26,076 nt of DNA from an uncultured Oscillospiraceae bacterium (GCA_934232845.1 CAKQGD010000023.1:1-26076), one strand, 5' to 3'; shown: positions 14,099-21,700, counted from the first letter of the stretch. Numbers and translations are program-made. Notes: a model not told the origin generated them from the letters alone.

Positions 14099-14605
14099 TC
14101 AGGCATCCATGTACTTGGCAAGCACCTGTTCCACATCATCAGGTGTCAGCTTACCGTACACCTCGTCATTGATCATCATTACGGGCGCAAGACCGCATGC
14201 GCCCACACAGCGGCAGGCTTCCAGAGAAAATTTTCCGTCAGGCGTGCATTCGCCTGTCTTGATTCCAAGCTTTTCGGAAATTTTCTCAAGAATCTGCCCG
14301 GAACCCTTTACATAGCAGGCCGTTCCGAGACAGACAGAGATGCGGTACTGTCCCTTTGGCTGCAGCGAGAACTGCGCATAAAATGTTGCGACGCCGTATA
14401 CCTCGCTGAGCGGAATGTCCAGACCCGAGGCAATCATTTTCTGGACTTCGATCGGGAGGTAGCCGTAAATCCCCTGCGCCTCCTGCATGATCGGCATCAG
14501 CGCGCCTTTTTCTCCCTTAAGGCGCTCGATGGCGGCCTTGAGAGCGGCTTCCTGCTCAGGCGTCCCGCGGAAAGCGGGTCCGGAGCATGAACAAGTGTTT
14601 GCCAT
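14099..14605 (-). CDS. hydC: Hydrogenase subunit HydC (NuoE-like), 168 aa
   Basis: A small [2Fe-2S] thioredoxin-like subunit linking the flavoprotein HydB to HydA. The NuoE pattern is clear: GALMPIMQEAQGIYGYLP, IPLSEVYGVATFYAQFSL, then the four-Cys site in ISVCLGTACYVKGSG and ACRCVGACGLAPVMMIND, and a final YGKLTPDDVEQVL. The start ATG at 14605 (MANTCSCSG) is chosen because GGAGG lies 7-8 nt upstream; the ATG two codons earlier is too close to it. First gene of the operon, about 240 nt after the predicted transcription start. It is separated from its partners hydB and hydA by seven accessory genes. Confidence 0.94.
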   Translation of the reverse strand: MANTCSCSGPAFRGTPEQEAALKAAIERLKGEKGALMPIMQEAQGIYGYLPIEVQKMIASGLDIPLSEVYGVATFYAQFSLQPKGQYRISVCLGTACYVKGSGQILEKISEKLGIKTGECTPDGKFSLEACRCVGACGLAPVMMINDEVYGKLTPDDVEQVLAKYMDA

Positions 14606-14740
14606 TGTCATGTCCTCCTGTCGTACAAAATTGATACAAATTAGTTTTACTTGAAATATTATAACACCGGCAGAACCTTTTAGGGAAGAGTGCCGTCCAA
14701 AATAGTTCCACAGGTTTTTCAAGTCTTTTTTGTGGCTTAT

Positions 14741-14773
14741 GCGAAGGTTTGCCAAAGAACTGTCAAACTTCGC
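14741..14773 (-). repeat. Inverted repeat in the leader of the hydrogenase operon
   Basis: GCGAAGGTTTG (14741-14751) and CAAACTTCGC (14764-14773) pair over 10 bp with one bulged base and a 12-nt loop. It lies in the ~240-nt untranslated leader before hydC. There is no T-run after it, so it is not a standard terminator; mRNA folding or protein binding is possible. Confidence 0.5.
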
Positions 14774-14852
14774 CGTCTTTCTGTCATTTTGTTCCTTTTA
14801 GAACATTTTTGCAAGATTTCTGTTTTTCCCGAAAAAGTATAGATTCATTTGT

Positions 14853-14881
14853 ATCATACGACGAAATATTACATTTGTCAA
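14853..14881 (-). promoter_or_regulatory. Promoter of the hydrogenase operon
   Basis: On the minus strand a perfect TTGACA (14876-14881) and TATGAT (14853-14858) are separated by 17 nt. It is the best promoter upstream of hydC and lies right after the end of the glycosyltransferase gene. A second -10-like TATAAT at 14658-14663 has no good -35. Confidence 0.8.
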
Positions 14882-14887
14882 TTGTTA

Positions 14888-14905
14888 TTGTTAATTTTAT
14901 AACGA
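14888..14905. promoter_or_regulatory. Candidate Rex operator upstream of the hydrogenase promoter
   Basis: TTGTTAATTTTATAACGA matches 12 of 14 specified positions of the Firmicute Rex consensus TTGTTAA-N4-TTAACAA. It begins 6 nt upstream of the -35 box, where a bound repressor would touch RNA polymerase. Rex senses the NADH/NAD+ ratio and commonly controls fermentation and hydrogenase genes. AT-rich context makes a chance match possible. Confidence 0.5.
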
Positions 14906-14914
14906 TCTCTTCTT

Positions 14915-16192
14915 TCACGGATATCTGTCATCTTCTCCGCGATGTCCTCCGATTTCGCGCAGCCGATGAAGGCCCTCTGCAACTTCGTCCGCCGCTCGGA
15001 AAAATTCCCTCGTCCACACACCGCGCGGCGCCTTCTGTCCCGCACGGTAATTTTCACATACGACGGCGTATCGGTCCCACGCGCAGGCGACTGCGTCCTC
15101 CCATGACACATAGATATCCGCTGCGGCTTGTCTGCCGATCTTGCGGCAGCCGTCCGGATTTTGACATGCCCAGAGCAGGCGCGCCGCCATCGATTCAGGG
15201 GTTTCGTCGATCAAAAGACCGTTTTTTTCGTCTGTGATTCCTTCCGCGGCACAGCTTCCCCGCACAATCATGCTCGGCAGAGAGCAGGCAGCGGCCTCTC
15301 TCACTACAAGTCCGTTTGTATCGAAAGTGGAGGGAAATAAAAATACATCCGCCGCGCAGAAGCAGGCACGCAGCAGCTCACGGTCGCGGATCGCCCCCGC
15401 AAACGTACAGAACCGGCCAAGCCCCAGCGCCGCGGCATACTCCTCAACCGCATCGCGGTCGGCGCCGTCTCCGATAAATGCCATGTGAAATGCTTCTCCC
15501 TGTGCCCTCAGACGGGAAAGAGCGTCGAGCATAAGGCGCAGTCCTTTGTACCACATCATGCGCCCTACAAACAGGAACAGCGGTTTATCCGCATCCGCTC
15601 CCAGGCGAAGCCGCGCCTCGGCGGCACGGTCGGCGGATACGCGCCTGCGCGGAAAATCCACTCCATTCTTCATCATTACGCAGTTTCCTTCATAGCCCAG
15701 ACTGTGCAGGTTGTCCGCCGCACCGCGGCTGACGGCCCATACCTCGTCACAGGCTGAAATGTTGTGCACCATCAGCCGGATAGCGCTTTTTTGCACCATT
15801 CCGCTGCGTACCAGATTCGCGATGTCGATATCAAATTTTGTATGATACGTCAAAATCAAAGGGATATCCAGCAAATCCCGCAGCGAGCGTGCAAACAGTG
15901 TGGATGCAACCGGGCAGTGACTGTGCAGCAGTCCAACCTGTTCCTTTTCAATACGCAGAGCCGCCTCGGGAGAAAACGGAATTCCGGCGCGATAGCCCAC
16001 CATGCGCGTCGTGTTCAGGCTGGGGTACCGCACCACCGGAAAGGAATATACATCCGTCACGCCGGGATAGCGCGGCGTCGCTACCACCGCCCCGTCATAT
16101 TTTTCTGTAAGCACCCGCGCATAGTTGACAACTGCATTCGCCACGCCGTCGATCAGCGGCGGAAACGAATCGTTCAGCAGACAAACTTTCAT
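14915..16192 (-). CDS. Glycosyltransferase family 4 (GT-B), 425 aa
   Basis: A cytoplasmic-face glycosyltransferase likely using a nucleotide-sugar donor. The N-terminal acceptor domain begins MKVCLLNDSFPPLIDGVAN, the typical glycine loop of the MgdA/PimB/SqdX-like GT4 group, and contains HSHCPVAS and LTYHTKFD. The C-terminal GT1-type donor domain contains FLFVGRMMWYKGL, FIGDGADRD and the nucleotide-sugar site FDTNGLVVREAAACSLP, a D-x7-E variant of the usual E-x7-E. Probable product: a glycolipid (glycosyl-diacylglycerol) or exopolysaccharide sugar; I cannot decide between them. The start at 16192 is fixed by GGAGGG; a longer in-frame extension lacks a ribosome binding site. No signal peptide. 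It is monocistronic, with no clear terminator before the hydrogenase promoter. Confidence 0.9.
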   Translation of the reverse strand: MKVCLLNDSFPPLIDGVANAVVNYARVLTEKYDGAVVATPRYPGVTDVYSFPVVRYPSLNTTRMVGYRAGIPFSPEAALRIEKEQVGLLHSHCPVASTLFARSLRDLLDIPLILTYHTKFDIDIANLVRSGMVQKSAIRLMVHNISACDEVWAVSRGAADNLHSLGYEGNCVMMKNGVDFPRRRVSADRAAEARLRLGADADKPLFLFVGRMMWYKGLRLMLDALSRLRAQGEAFHMAFIGDGADRDAVEEYAAALGLGRFCTFAGAIRDRELLRACFCAADVFLFPSTFDTNGLVVREAAACSLPSMIVRGSCAAEGITDEKNGLLIDETPESMAARLLWACQNPDGCRKIGRQAAADIYVSWEDAVACAWDRYAVVCENYRAGQKAPRGVWTREFFRAADEVAEGLHRLREIGGHRGEDDRYP

Positions 16193-16304
16193 ACAAATCC
16201 CTCCGTATTCCTTCTTTTTAAATCCGTCTCTGCAAAACGCTGCACCGAAAATATACGGCAGAACAATTTTAAGAAAGCAAAGCACGATTGGCAGCAAAGC
16301 ATTT

Positions 16305-16334
16305 TTTATATTGTAACACACCCATGCGCCGCAA
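16305..16334 (-). promoter_or_regulatory. Possible promoter of the glycosyltransferase gene
   Basis: On the minus strand TTGCGG (16329-16334) and TATAAA (16305-16310) are 18 nt apart, about 110 nt upstream of the start codon. A TACAAT overlapping this region is an alternative -10. Weak evidence. Confidence 0.35.
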
Positions 16335-16456
16335 AACAGTCTCCGTCAAAAATACTCTTTTCTCTGCGGCGCGGTTTGTCATAAAGACAGGCTCTTTCTG
16401 CAATGGTATTCCCGAAAAATTTAAAACATACGGCGCGGAAAAAATATGCGCCGCGC
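16326..16456. repeat. Cluster of short GCGCCGC inverted repeats, intergenic
   Basis: GCGCCGC occurs at 16326-16332, its complement GCGGCGC at 16366-16372, CGGCGCGG at 16431-16438 and GCGCCGCGC at 16448-16456. They form two nested inverted pairs. The 380-nt gap between the glycosyltransferase and DUF554 genes holds these and two promoters but no gene that I can support. Confidence 0.4.
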
Positions 16457-16523
16457 AATAACTATGGCGCAGAAAAACAGGTTGTCCCTTTTTCTCAGCG
16501 AAAGCTGCAGGATTTCTTCCGCC

Positions 16524-16552
16524 TTGACTTCTCTGCTTCAAAGCACTATAAT
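16524..16552 (+). promoter_or_regulatory. Promoter of the DUF554 gene
   Basis: TTGACT (16524-16529) and a perfect TATAAT (16547-16552) are 17 nt apart. Transcription would start near 16559, only about 17 nt before the start codon, leaving just enough room for the GGAGGTGG ribosome binding site. Confidence 0.85.
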
Positions 16553-16575
16553 ACAGCCCATCGGAGGTGGGTCCC

Positions 16576-17259
16576 TTGTTGGGAGTTCTTGTCAATACAG
16601 CCGCGGTTCTCGTCGGCTCACTTATCGGTCTTACGGTAAAAAAAGGTCTGCCCGAGCGGTTGACATCATCTGTTATGCTGGGCATCGGCCTCTGCACCAT
16701 GTATCTCGGATGGTCCGGCACGCTCAAGGGAGAAAACTCCATGGTGCTGATTCTGTCGATGGCTGCGGGTGCGCTGGTCGGCGCCCTGCTTAATCTTGAC
16801 GAACGTTTCGGCCGTTTCGCCAAACGGATAGAGCAGCACTTTTCTCATGGCGGGCAGGGCGTTTCTTTAGCGGAGGGCTTTGTCACCGCCAGTCTGTTGT
16901 TCTGTATCGGCGCCATGACCATTGTGGGCTCTCTGCAGGCCGGCATCCACGGCAATAACGAAATGCTTCTGAGCAAATCCGTGCTCGATTTTATCTCATC
17001 CATCGTTCTTGCATCCACTCTCGGCATCGGCGTGATGCTTTCCGCCGCGTTCGTACTGCTTTTTCAGGGCGGCATCGTGCTGCTCGCACAGTTCATTGCT
17101 CCCCTGCTCAGCGACGCCGTCATCGCAGAGATGACCTGCTGCGGTTCTCTGCTGATTTTCGCCCTTGGTCTCAGCATCATCGGCGTCACAAAAATCAAGG
17201 TGATGAATTATCTGCCCGCAGTGTTTTTTCCCATTCTACTGTGCCCGCTTCTCGGCTGA
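16576..17259 (+). CDS. DUF554 (YqgA/YdfK-like) integral membrane protein, 227 aa
   Basis: A polytopic membrane protein with about six to seven hydrophobic helices. Family features are the N-terminal LGVLVNTAAVLVGSLIG, the small-residue helix MLGIGLCTMYLGWSG, MAAGALVGALLNLDERF, AEGFVTASLLFCIGAMTIVGSLQ (strongly typical), KSVLDFISSIVLASTLGIGVMLSA and the late GLSIIGVTKIKVMNYLPAVFF. I place the start at TTG 16576 because it gives the usual short M-L-G-x-L-V-N beginning and sits 5 nt after GGAGGTGG; the GTG at 16567 lies inside that ribosome binding site. Function of the family is unknown; a transporter or channel role has been suggested only on structural appearance. Monocistronic. Confidence 0.92.
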   Translation: MLGVLVNTAAVLVGSLIGLTVKKGLPERLTSSVMLGIGLCTMYLGWSGTLKGENSMVLILSMAAGALVGALLNLDERFGRFAKRIEQHFSHGGQGVSLAEGFVTASLLFCIGAMTIVGSLQAGIHGNNEMLLSKSVLDFISSIVLASTLGIGVMLSAAFVLLFQGGIVLLAQFIAPLLSDAVIAEMTCCGSLLIFALGLSIIGVTKIKVMNYLPAVFFPILLCPLLG

Positions 17260-17284
17260 CGAGGTGCACGCCTCAGCCGTTTTT
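17253..17284 (+). terminator. Terminator of the DUF554 gene
   Basis: CGGCT (17253-17257) plus GAGG (17261-17264) pair with CCTC (17271-17274) plus AGCCG (17275-17279), leaving a 3-nt bulge. Five T follow. It overlaps the stop codon. Confidence 0.7.
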
Positions 17285-17307
17285 GCAGAACGATTTCTGC
17301 GCACATA

Positions 17308-17344
17308 AAAACCCGGCACGTCCGCATTGGACGCGCCGGGTTTT
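17308..17344. terminator. Bidirectional terminator before the CD1247-like gene
   Basis: AAAACCCGGC (17308-17317) pairs with GCCGGGTTTT (17335-17344), and the inner CGTCC pairs with GGACG, with a single internal mismatch. A- and T-tracts on the two sides allow use in both directions; it ends the minus-strand efp cluster. Confidence 0.85.
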
Positions 17345-17372
17345 CGTCTTTGTTTTGGAAAAACGCGGGGTC

Positions 17373-17804
17373 TTACTGATCCTCGCCCTTTTCTTCCTCT
17401 TCGTCATCTTCGTCTTCATCGACGTCAAACTCGAGATGCTCGCCGCAGTTGGGGCATTCCATCTCGCCCTCGTCAAGCATATCCTCGTCGAGATAGATGG
17501 TATCGCCGCAGGACGGGCAGACAACCTCGTACAGGTCGTCGTCATCGCCGCAACAGCAGCAATCGTCATCCTCGTCTTCGTCGTCCTCATAGACGATACC
17601 CTCAAGCGTATCAAGGTCATCGTCTACCATATCAACCTGTTCCTCCAGCTCGCCGAGTTCGTCGCCAAGGTCGGAAACCTCGTACGCCATATCTTCGAGC
17701 ACATCAATAATCGCGGAAAACAGTTTGCCCTCCTTAGAGGTCTTGTCCAGCTCCATGCCCTCGGCAAGGCCCTTTACATAAGCGACTCTTTCTGTAACAG
17801 TCAT
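17373..17804 (-). CDS. CD1247-like acidic zinc-ribbon protein, 143 aa
   Basis: The N-terminal half (MTVTERVAYVKGLAEGMELD ... IIDVLEDMAYEVSDLGDEL) is a helical, coiled-coil-prone segment that I recognise from the CD1247 N-terminal-domain family of Clostridia. The C-terminal half is extremely acidic. It carries a run of four consecutive cysteines (DDDCCCCGDDDD) and then a zinc-ribbon-like pair, CPSCGDTIYLDED and CPNCGEHLEF. GAGGAG lies upstream of the ATG. It is the last gene of the cluster yqeG - M24 peptidase - efp - this gene, an order common in Clostridia, hinting at a link with translation, but the function is unknown. The predicted charge is very negative, with no membrane part. Confidence 0.88.
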   Translation of the reverse strand: MTVTERVAYVKGLAEGMELDKTSKEGKLFSAIIDVLEDMAYEVSDLGDELGELEEQVDMVDDDLDTLEGIVYEDDEDEDDDCCCCGDDDDLYEVVCPSCGDTIYLDEDMLDEGEMECPNCGEHLEFDVDEDEDDEEEEKGEDQ

Positions 17805-17847
17805 GTGATTCTCCTCCTTATCGCATCATGGTCATCGGGTGAATAGT

Positions 17848-18405
17848 TTATGCGCGCTCCAGATATTCTCCGGTGCGGGTATCGATACGGATCATCTCGC
17901 CCTCGTCGATAAAGAGCGGCACGCGGATCTCCGCACCCGTCTCAAGCGTCGCGGGCTTCAGTGTATTGGTGGCGGTGTTTCCCTTAAATCCGGGGTCGGT
18001 CTTGGTGACCTGCAGAACGACAAATGTCGGCGGCTCAACGCCGAAAATATTTCCCTTGTAAGAGAGGATCTTGCAGACCTCGTTTTCCTTGACGAATTTA
18101 AAGGTGTCGCAGAGCTCTCTTGCATTGATGGGGAACTGCTCGTACGTCTCCATATCCATAAAAACACTCAGATCGCCGTCGTCATACAGATACTGCATAT
18201 CCTTGCGGTCAATAAAAGCGGTCGGGAACTTATCGGTGGGGTTATAAGTGCGCTCCACCACAGCGCCGGTAATCACATTGCGGACCTTGGTGCGGACAAA
18301 AGCCGCGCCCTTGCCGGGCTTGACGTGCTGGAACTCGATAATCTGAAGGACGTTGCCGTCCTGCTCGAAAGTAGCGCCGTTTCTGAAATCGCCTGCTGTA
18401 ATCAT
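17848..18405 (-). CDS. efp: Elongation factor P, 185 aa
   Basis: Binds stalled ribosomes and promotes peptide bonds at consecutive prolines. The three OB-like domains are intact: domain I begins MITAGDFRNGATFEQDGNVL and carries the tip loop HVKPGKGAAF with Lys32 as the usual modification site; domain II includes NPTDKFPTAFIDRKDMQYLY; domain III ends LFIDEGEMIRIDTRTGEYLER. Length is normal for the family. The start ATG at 18405 follows AAGGAGG; an upstream in-frame Met lies in the promoter. No modification enzyme (EpmA, YmfI) is seen nearby. The gene has its own promoter candidate in addition to read-through from the peptidase gene. Confidence 0.98.
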   Translation of the reverse strand: MITAGDFRNGATFEQDGNVLQIIEFQHVKPGKGAAFVRTKVRNVITGAVVERTYNPTDKFPTAFIDRKDMQYLYDDGDLSVFMDMETYEQFPINARELCDTFKFVKENEVCKILSYKGNIFGVEPPTFVVLQVTKTDPGFKGNTATNTLKPATLETGAEIRVPLFIDEGEMIRIDTRTGEYLERA

Positions 18406-18446
18406 GAAATGAACCTCCTTGAGAATCTTGTCTGCATACATGTTGT

Positions 18447-18475
18447 ATCATACCCGAAATCAAAGCTTTTTTCAA
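18447..18475 (-). promoter_or_regulatory. Internal promoter in front of efp
   Basis: On the minus strand TTGAAA (18470-18475) and TATGAT (18447-18452) are 17 nt apart, in the 99-nt gap between the M24 peptidase and efp. It would let efp be expressed independently of the upstream genes. Confidence 0.7.
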
Positions 18476-18504
18476 GACATCGGCCGCCTTTTTCGGGAAA
18501 AAAG

Positions 18505-19575
18505 TTATAAAATGAGAAGTTTTTTGGGGCTCTGCGCCAAATTGAGAAAGCCGTCCTTCACAATCCAGACCGTATCCTCGATTCTCACTCCGAATTTTCC
18601 CTCGAGATAAATACCCGGTTCCACGCTCAGAAGCATTCCCTCCTGTGCGGCGGCCGTCTCATTGGGAGAAAAATTCGGTCCTTCGTGAATTTCAAGTCCA
18701 AGAGAATGCCCAAGCGCATGGCCGAAGCAGCCCTTATATCCCGCCGCATCGATCAGAAGACGGGCGGCAGCGTCCGCCTCGCGGCATAAAACGCCGGGAC
18801 GAATCACGGAAAAAGCCGCTTCCTGCGCGGCAAGCACCGTATCGTACACACGGCGCATTTCGTCCGTCGCAAAGCCTACCGCCACCGTGCGCGTCATGTC
18901 GGAGACATACCCATCTGTCACCGTTCCGAAATCAAGGGTAAAGAAATCACCCGCCTGCACGCATCTCTCTCCCGGAACACCGTGCGGGCGCGAAGTATTG
19001 GGGCCGGAAACCGCGATCGTCTCAAACGACTCTCCGTCTCCGCCGAAGCGCCGCAGCAGACCGATCAGCTCATCGGCCACTGCCCGCTCGGTCACTCCCG
19101 GGCGGATGAAATTCAGGATTTCCGCATAGGCCCTGTCTGCAATGGCGGCGGCACGGCGCATCGTCTCGTACTCCGCACGGGACTTGACCGCGCGCTGGCT
19201 CATGATTTTCTCATCGAGCCGTCCGTCGGTGAGAAATTTCACACCGGGAAACTGCTCCTGCAGACGGGAAAGCGCTCCGACCGTGGTACGCTCCGCCTCG
19301 ACGGCAACCGTTTTTGCGTCATGCTTTTTCAAAAGTTCCGAAATTTGGGCGGCGCGCCGGTCCATCTGCAGCACCGTGCAGTCGGACACACGCTCTCTCG
19401 CGGCCTCAATATAGCGAAAATCGATCAGAAAATACGCCTCTTTTGGGAAAACAAGCAGTGTACCCGCGGTAGAAGGAAAGCCTGTATAGTACCGGCGGCT
19501 CACATCGGATTCGATCAGAGCCGCGTCGGTCCCCTCCGGCAGAGAACACATCAGCACGGCAAGATGTTCATTCAT
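18505..19575 (-). CDS. M24-family Xaa-Pro aminopeptidase, 356 aa
   Basis: A cytoplasmic metallopeptidase that removes N-terminal residues before proline or cleaves Xaa-Pro dipeptides. The N-terminal creatinase-like domain (residues 1 to about 125) contains RYYTGFPSTAGTLLVFP and LIDFRYIEAA. The pita-bread catalytic domain has all metal ligands in order: Asp in TLDFGTV, Asp in SDMTRTV, His in FGHALGHSLG, Glu in SVEPGIY and Glu in VRIEDTVW. Substrate-binding HGVPGER and IHEGPNF are also present. Length is typical for PepP/PepQ-like proteins of Firmicutes. The start has AGAGG upstream. It lies 15 nt after yqeG and next to efp, a common Clostridia pairing of proline-related functions. Exact specificity (PepP or PepQ) cannot be set by eye. 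Confidence 0.95.
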   Translation of the reverse strand: MNEHLAVLMCSLPEGTDAALIESDVSRRYYTGFPSTAGTLLVFPKEAYFLIDFRYIEAARERVSDCTVLQMDRRAAQISELLKKHDAKTVAVEAERTTVGALSRLQEQFPGVKFLTDGRLDEKIMSQRAVKSRAEYETMRRAAAIADRAYAEILNFIRPGVTERAVADELIGLLRRFGGDGESFETIAVSGPNTSRPHGVPGERCVQAGDFFTLDFGTVTDGYVSDMTRTVAVGFATDEMRRVYDTVLAAQEAAFSVIRPGVLCREADAAARLLIDAAGYKGCFGHALGHSLGLEIHEGPNFSPNETAAAQEGMLLSVEPGIYLEGKFGVRIEDTVWIVKDGFLNLAQSPKKLLIL

Positions 19576-19590
19576 AGGAAAAACCTCTTT

Positions 19591-20091
19591 TCATATAGAG
19601 CGTCTGCGGTCAAAGGCCGCAAGAAAAGGCCGCTCCAAGCGGCGTTTCAAGCGAAAAAAACGGGTCTTTTCCGGCTCAATCGGATCAACGAGGATCGAGT
19701 AAACGCCCGCGAGCCGCGCCGCCAGCACGTCGGTAAAAATCTGATCGCCGACCAGCGCCGCCTCATGCACGGGGACATTCATCGCCCGGCAGGCGCGGCG
19801 CACACCGCCCGGCAGGGGTTTTTTCCCGTTCGCTTCAAAGGGCAGACGCAGCATCCCCGCAAACGGCTCAACCCGTTCGGGGCTGTTGTTTGAAAGCATC
19901 ATGCACCGCACGCCCGCTTTCTGCACGGCGGCAAGCCAGTCGGGCACGCCCTCACCGGGAGCCAGATTGTCATGTGTTGTCAGCGTGTTGTCGATATCCA
20001 GCACAAGCGCGCGCACGCCGATCTCGGCAAAATATGCCGCCGGTATGTCGGTGATGCGGCGGCGGCGCTCATCGGGAAGAAACAGATTCAT
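19591..20091 (-). CDS. yqeG: YqeG-family HAD-IIIA phosphatase, 166 aa
   Basis: A small HAD-superfamily hydrolase resembling the phosphatidylglycerophosphatase group (YqeG/GEP4). Motif I DIDNTLTTHDN (nucleophile Asp), motif II SNNSPERV, the Lys in ANGKKPLPGG and motif III GDQIFTDVLAA are all present. The start of the protein, LFLPDERRRRITDIPAAYF, is the usual YqeG N-terminus. The ATG at 20091 has AGAGGAA about 9 nt upstream; the longer frame would begin in the promoter leader. It is the first gene of the minus-strand cluster with the M24 peptidase, efp and the CD1247-like gene. In other Firmicutes yqeG often precedes ribosome assembly genes (yqeH), not seen here. The physiological substrate is not certain. 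Confidence 0.93.
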   Translation of the reverse strand: MNLFLPDERRRRITDIPAAYFAEIGVRALVLDIDNTLTTHDNLAPGEGVPDWLAAVQKAGVRCMMLSNNSPERVEPFAGMLRLPFEANGKKPLPGGVRRACRAMNVPVHEAALVGDQIFTDVLAARLAGVYSILVDPIEPEKTRFFRLKRRLERPFLAAFDRRRSI

Positions 20092-20201
20092 GCGCGGCAG
20101 TTCCTCTCTTTTCAGAAAATTGCGGCTGCTAAGCCGCCGTCCCGCCTTTCCATGGCATTTCCCCCGGAGGAGCCATCCGTCGGGCAAGCTTTTCCGCTTT
20201 C

Positions 20202-20230
20202 ATTATAGCCTATCCGCACTCGGAGCGCAA
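20202..20230 (-). promoter_or_regulatory. Promoter of the yqeG-peptidase-efp cluster
   Basis: On the minus strand TTGCGC (20225-20230) and a perfect TATAAT (20202-20207) are 17 nt apart. It lies back-to-back with the plus-strand promoter of the XpaC-like gene. Confidence 0.78.
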
Positions 20231-20253
20231 TCCCGAGGGGCAGGATTTCACTG

Positions 20254-20281
20254 TTGCGATTTTTCTCCTTTCTGCTATAAT
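20254..20281 (+). promoter_or_regulatory. Promoter of the XpaC-like gene
   Basis: TTGCGA (20254-20259) and a perfect TATAAT (20276-20281) are 16 nt apart, about 85 nt before the start codon. Confidence 0.75.
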
Positions 20282-20372
20282 AAATGTATCCGAAAGAAAC
20301 CGTCCGCGGCCGGCAGAATCTCGGCCGCTCTTTTTCACGATTCTTTCTGTAAAGGAATGTGGTGAACCCCAA

Positions 20373-21527
20373 ATGAGTCAATATCCCAACCGCAATCAAG
20401 GGCACGAAGAGAAAACCTCCTGGATTTGGATTCTTCTGATGCTGTGGATTTTCTGGCCGATCGGACTTTTTCTGCTGGCAAAACGTCTGATGCAGGAAAT
20501 GCCCGCACGCTACCGCTATCAGGAAGGACCTCACCGCGCTTACGCCGACGTGCCTTTGCAGAACGTGCAGACCGGCGCGCCGCCGCGCCGTGCCCCGAAA
20601 ACGGACGTAAAAGAAAAGAAATCCATTCAGAATCTTATGCCGCTTTTGCTCACCGTATTGGGTGCGCTCTTTGCCGCGGCCGGCACAATCAGCGTGGTGC
20701 AGACGATTGCCGATTGGATCAGCTACGGATATCTGTGGGCAAGCGACCTGATCGCGCCGCTGTTTTTCGGCTGCGGACCCGGCTTTGGCATGCTTTTCGC
20801 GGCACGCCGCCTGAAAAAGCGCCAGTCCCTGCTCAAACGGTATACCGCCATCATAGGAAATAAAAAAGTTCTCTCTATTGACGAGCTGACCGCGATCGAA
20901 TCCTCTTCTTATAAAAAGGTCTGCCGTGAGCTGGAGGAACTTTTGGAAACCGGTATCTTTCCCGGCGCGTATCTCGACCGCTCACGCCGCCTGCTGATCC
21001 TCTCAAACGAAGGTCTTGAAGAAAACGAGCTCTACCGGCAGGCGGGCGGTGAGATCAAAAAGCCCGCGATAGTCTACGGCGCAGAGGATGAAACTGCCTA
21101 CAGCGAAAAGGACGGCTATATCCGCCGCATCCGCAAGGTCAACGACGAAATCGCGGACGACGCGCTCTCTCAAAAAATCGATCGTATTGAAAAACTGACC
21201 GCCAAGATGTTCGACGCGGTGGAACGCGATCCCGACAAACGCCCGCAGATCGAGACATTTTTAAGCTATTATCTGCCCACCACGCTGAAAATCCTCAACG
21301 CCTACCGCGATTTTGAAAACCAAACCGCGCGCGGCGCAAACATCGCCTCCACAATGCAGGACATCGAGAATATTATGGACACACTCGTCGCGGGATTTGA
21401 AAAACAGCTTGATCTGCTGTTTGCCGACGACGCGCTTGACATCACCACCGATATCAGCGTGCTGGAGGGGATGCTCGCCAAGGACGGCCTCAAGGAAGAC
21501 GGTTTATCCGCCGCTCTAAAGCGATGA
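20373..21527 (+). CDS. XpaC-family (5-bromo-4-chloroindolyl phosphate hydrolysis) membrane protein, 384 aa
   Basis: An N-terminal hydrophobic segment (WIWILLMLWIFWPIGLFLLA, residues 17-36), a basic/Pro linker, then two further membrane helices (LLLTVLGALFAAAGTISVV and LIAPLFFGCGPGFGMLFAA). A long cytoplasmic helical part follows, including YTAIIGNKKVLSIDELTA and the family core GYIRRIRKVNDEIADD - KIDRIEKLTAKMFDAVERDP - FLSYYLPTTLKILNAYRDFE. The core is typical of XpaC (PF10112). The family usually sits beside a TelA-like toxic-anion-resistance gene; none is found here. The name comes from an old screening phenotype and no enzyme activity is visible. The ribosome binding site is weak (GGTG). 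Monocistronic, with its own promoter and terminator. Confidence 0.88.
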   Translation: MSQYPNRNQGHEEKTSWIWILLMLWIFWPIGLFLLAKRLMQEMPARYRYQEGPHRAYADVPLQNVQTGAPPRRAPKTDVKEKKSIQNLMPLLLTVLGALFAAAGTISVVQTIADWISYGYLWASDLIAPLFFGCGPGFGMLFAARRLKKRQSLLKRYTAIIGNKKVLSIDELTAIESSSYKKVCRELEELLETGIFPGAYLDRSRRLLILSNEGLEENELYRQAGGEIKKPAIVYGAEDETAYSEKDGYIRRIRKVNDEIADDALSQKIDRIEKLTAKMFDAVERDPDKRPQIETFLSYYLPTTLKILNAYRDFENQTARGANIASTMQDIENIMDTLVAGFEKQLDLLFADDALDITTDISVLEGMLAKDGLKEDGLSAALKR

Positions 21528-21553
21528 GCCGATCCTTTCCAAAACACATTTTC

Positions 21554-21590
21554 AAAAGTCCGGCGCCGTCGAAAACAGCACCGGACTTTT
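21554..21590 (+). terminator. Terminator of the XpaC-like gene
   Basis: AAAAGTCCGG (21554-21563) pairs with CCGGACTTTT (21581-21590), followed by a T-rich run. Confidence 0.85.
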
Positions 21591-21700
21591 TCTTTTTATC
21601 CTTTCGAAAAATAAAACATCCCTTGCCGGATCATTAAAAGAAGCATTTTGGAAAATATCCTCTGTTTTATACCAAAAATGGCCGTTTTGGCTGTTTTCTC

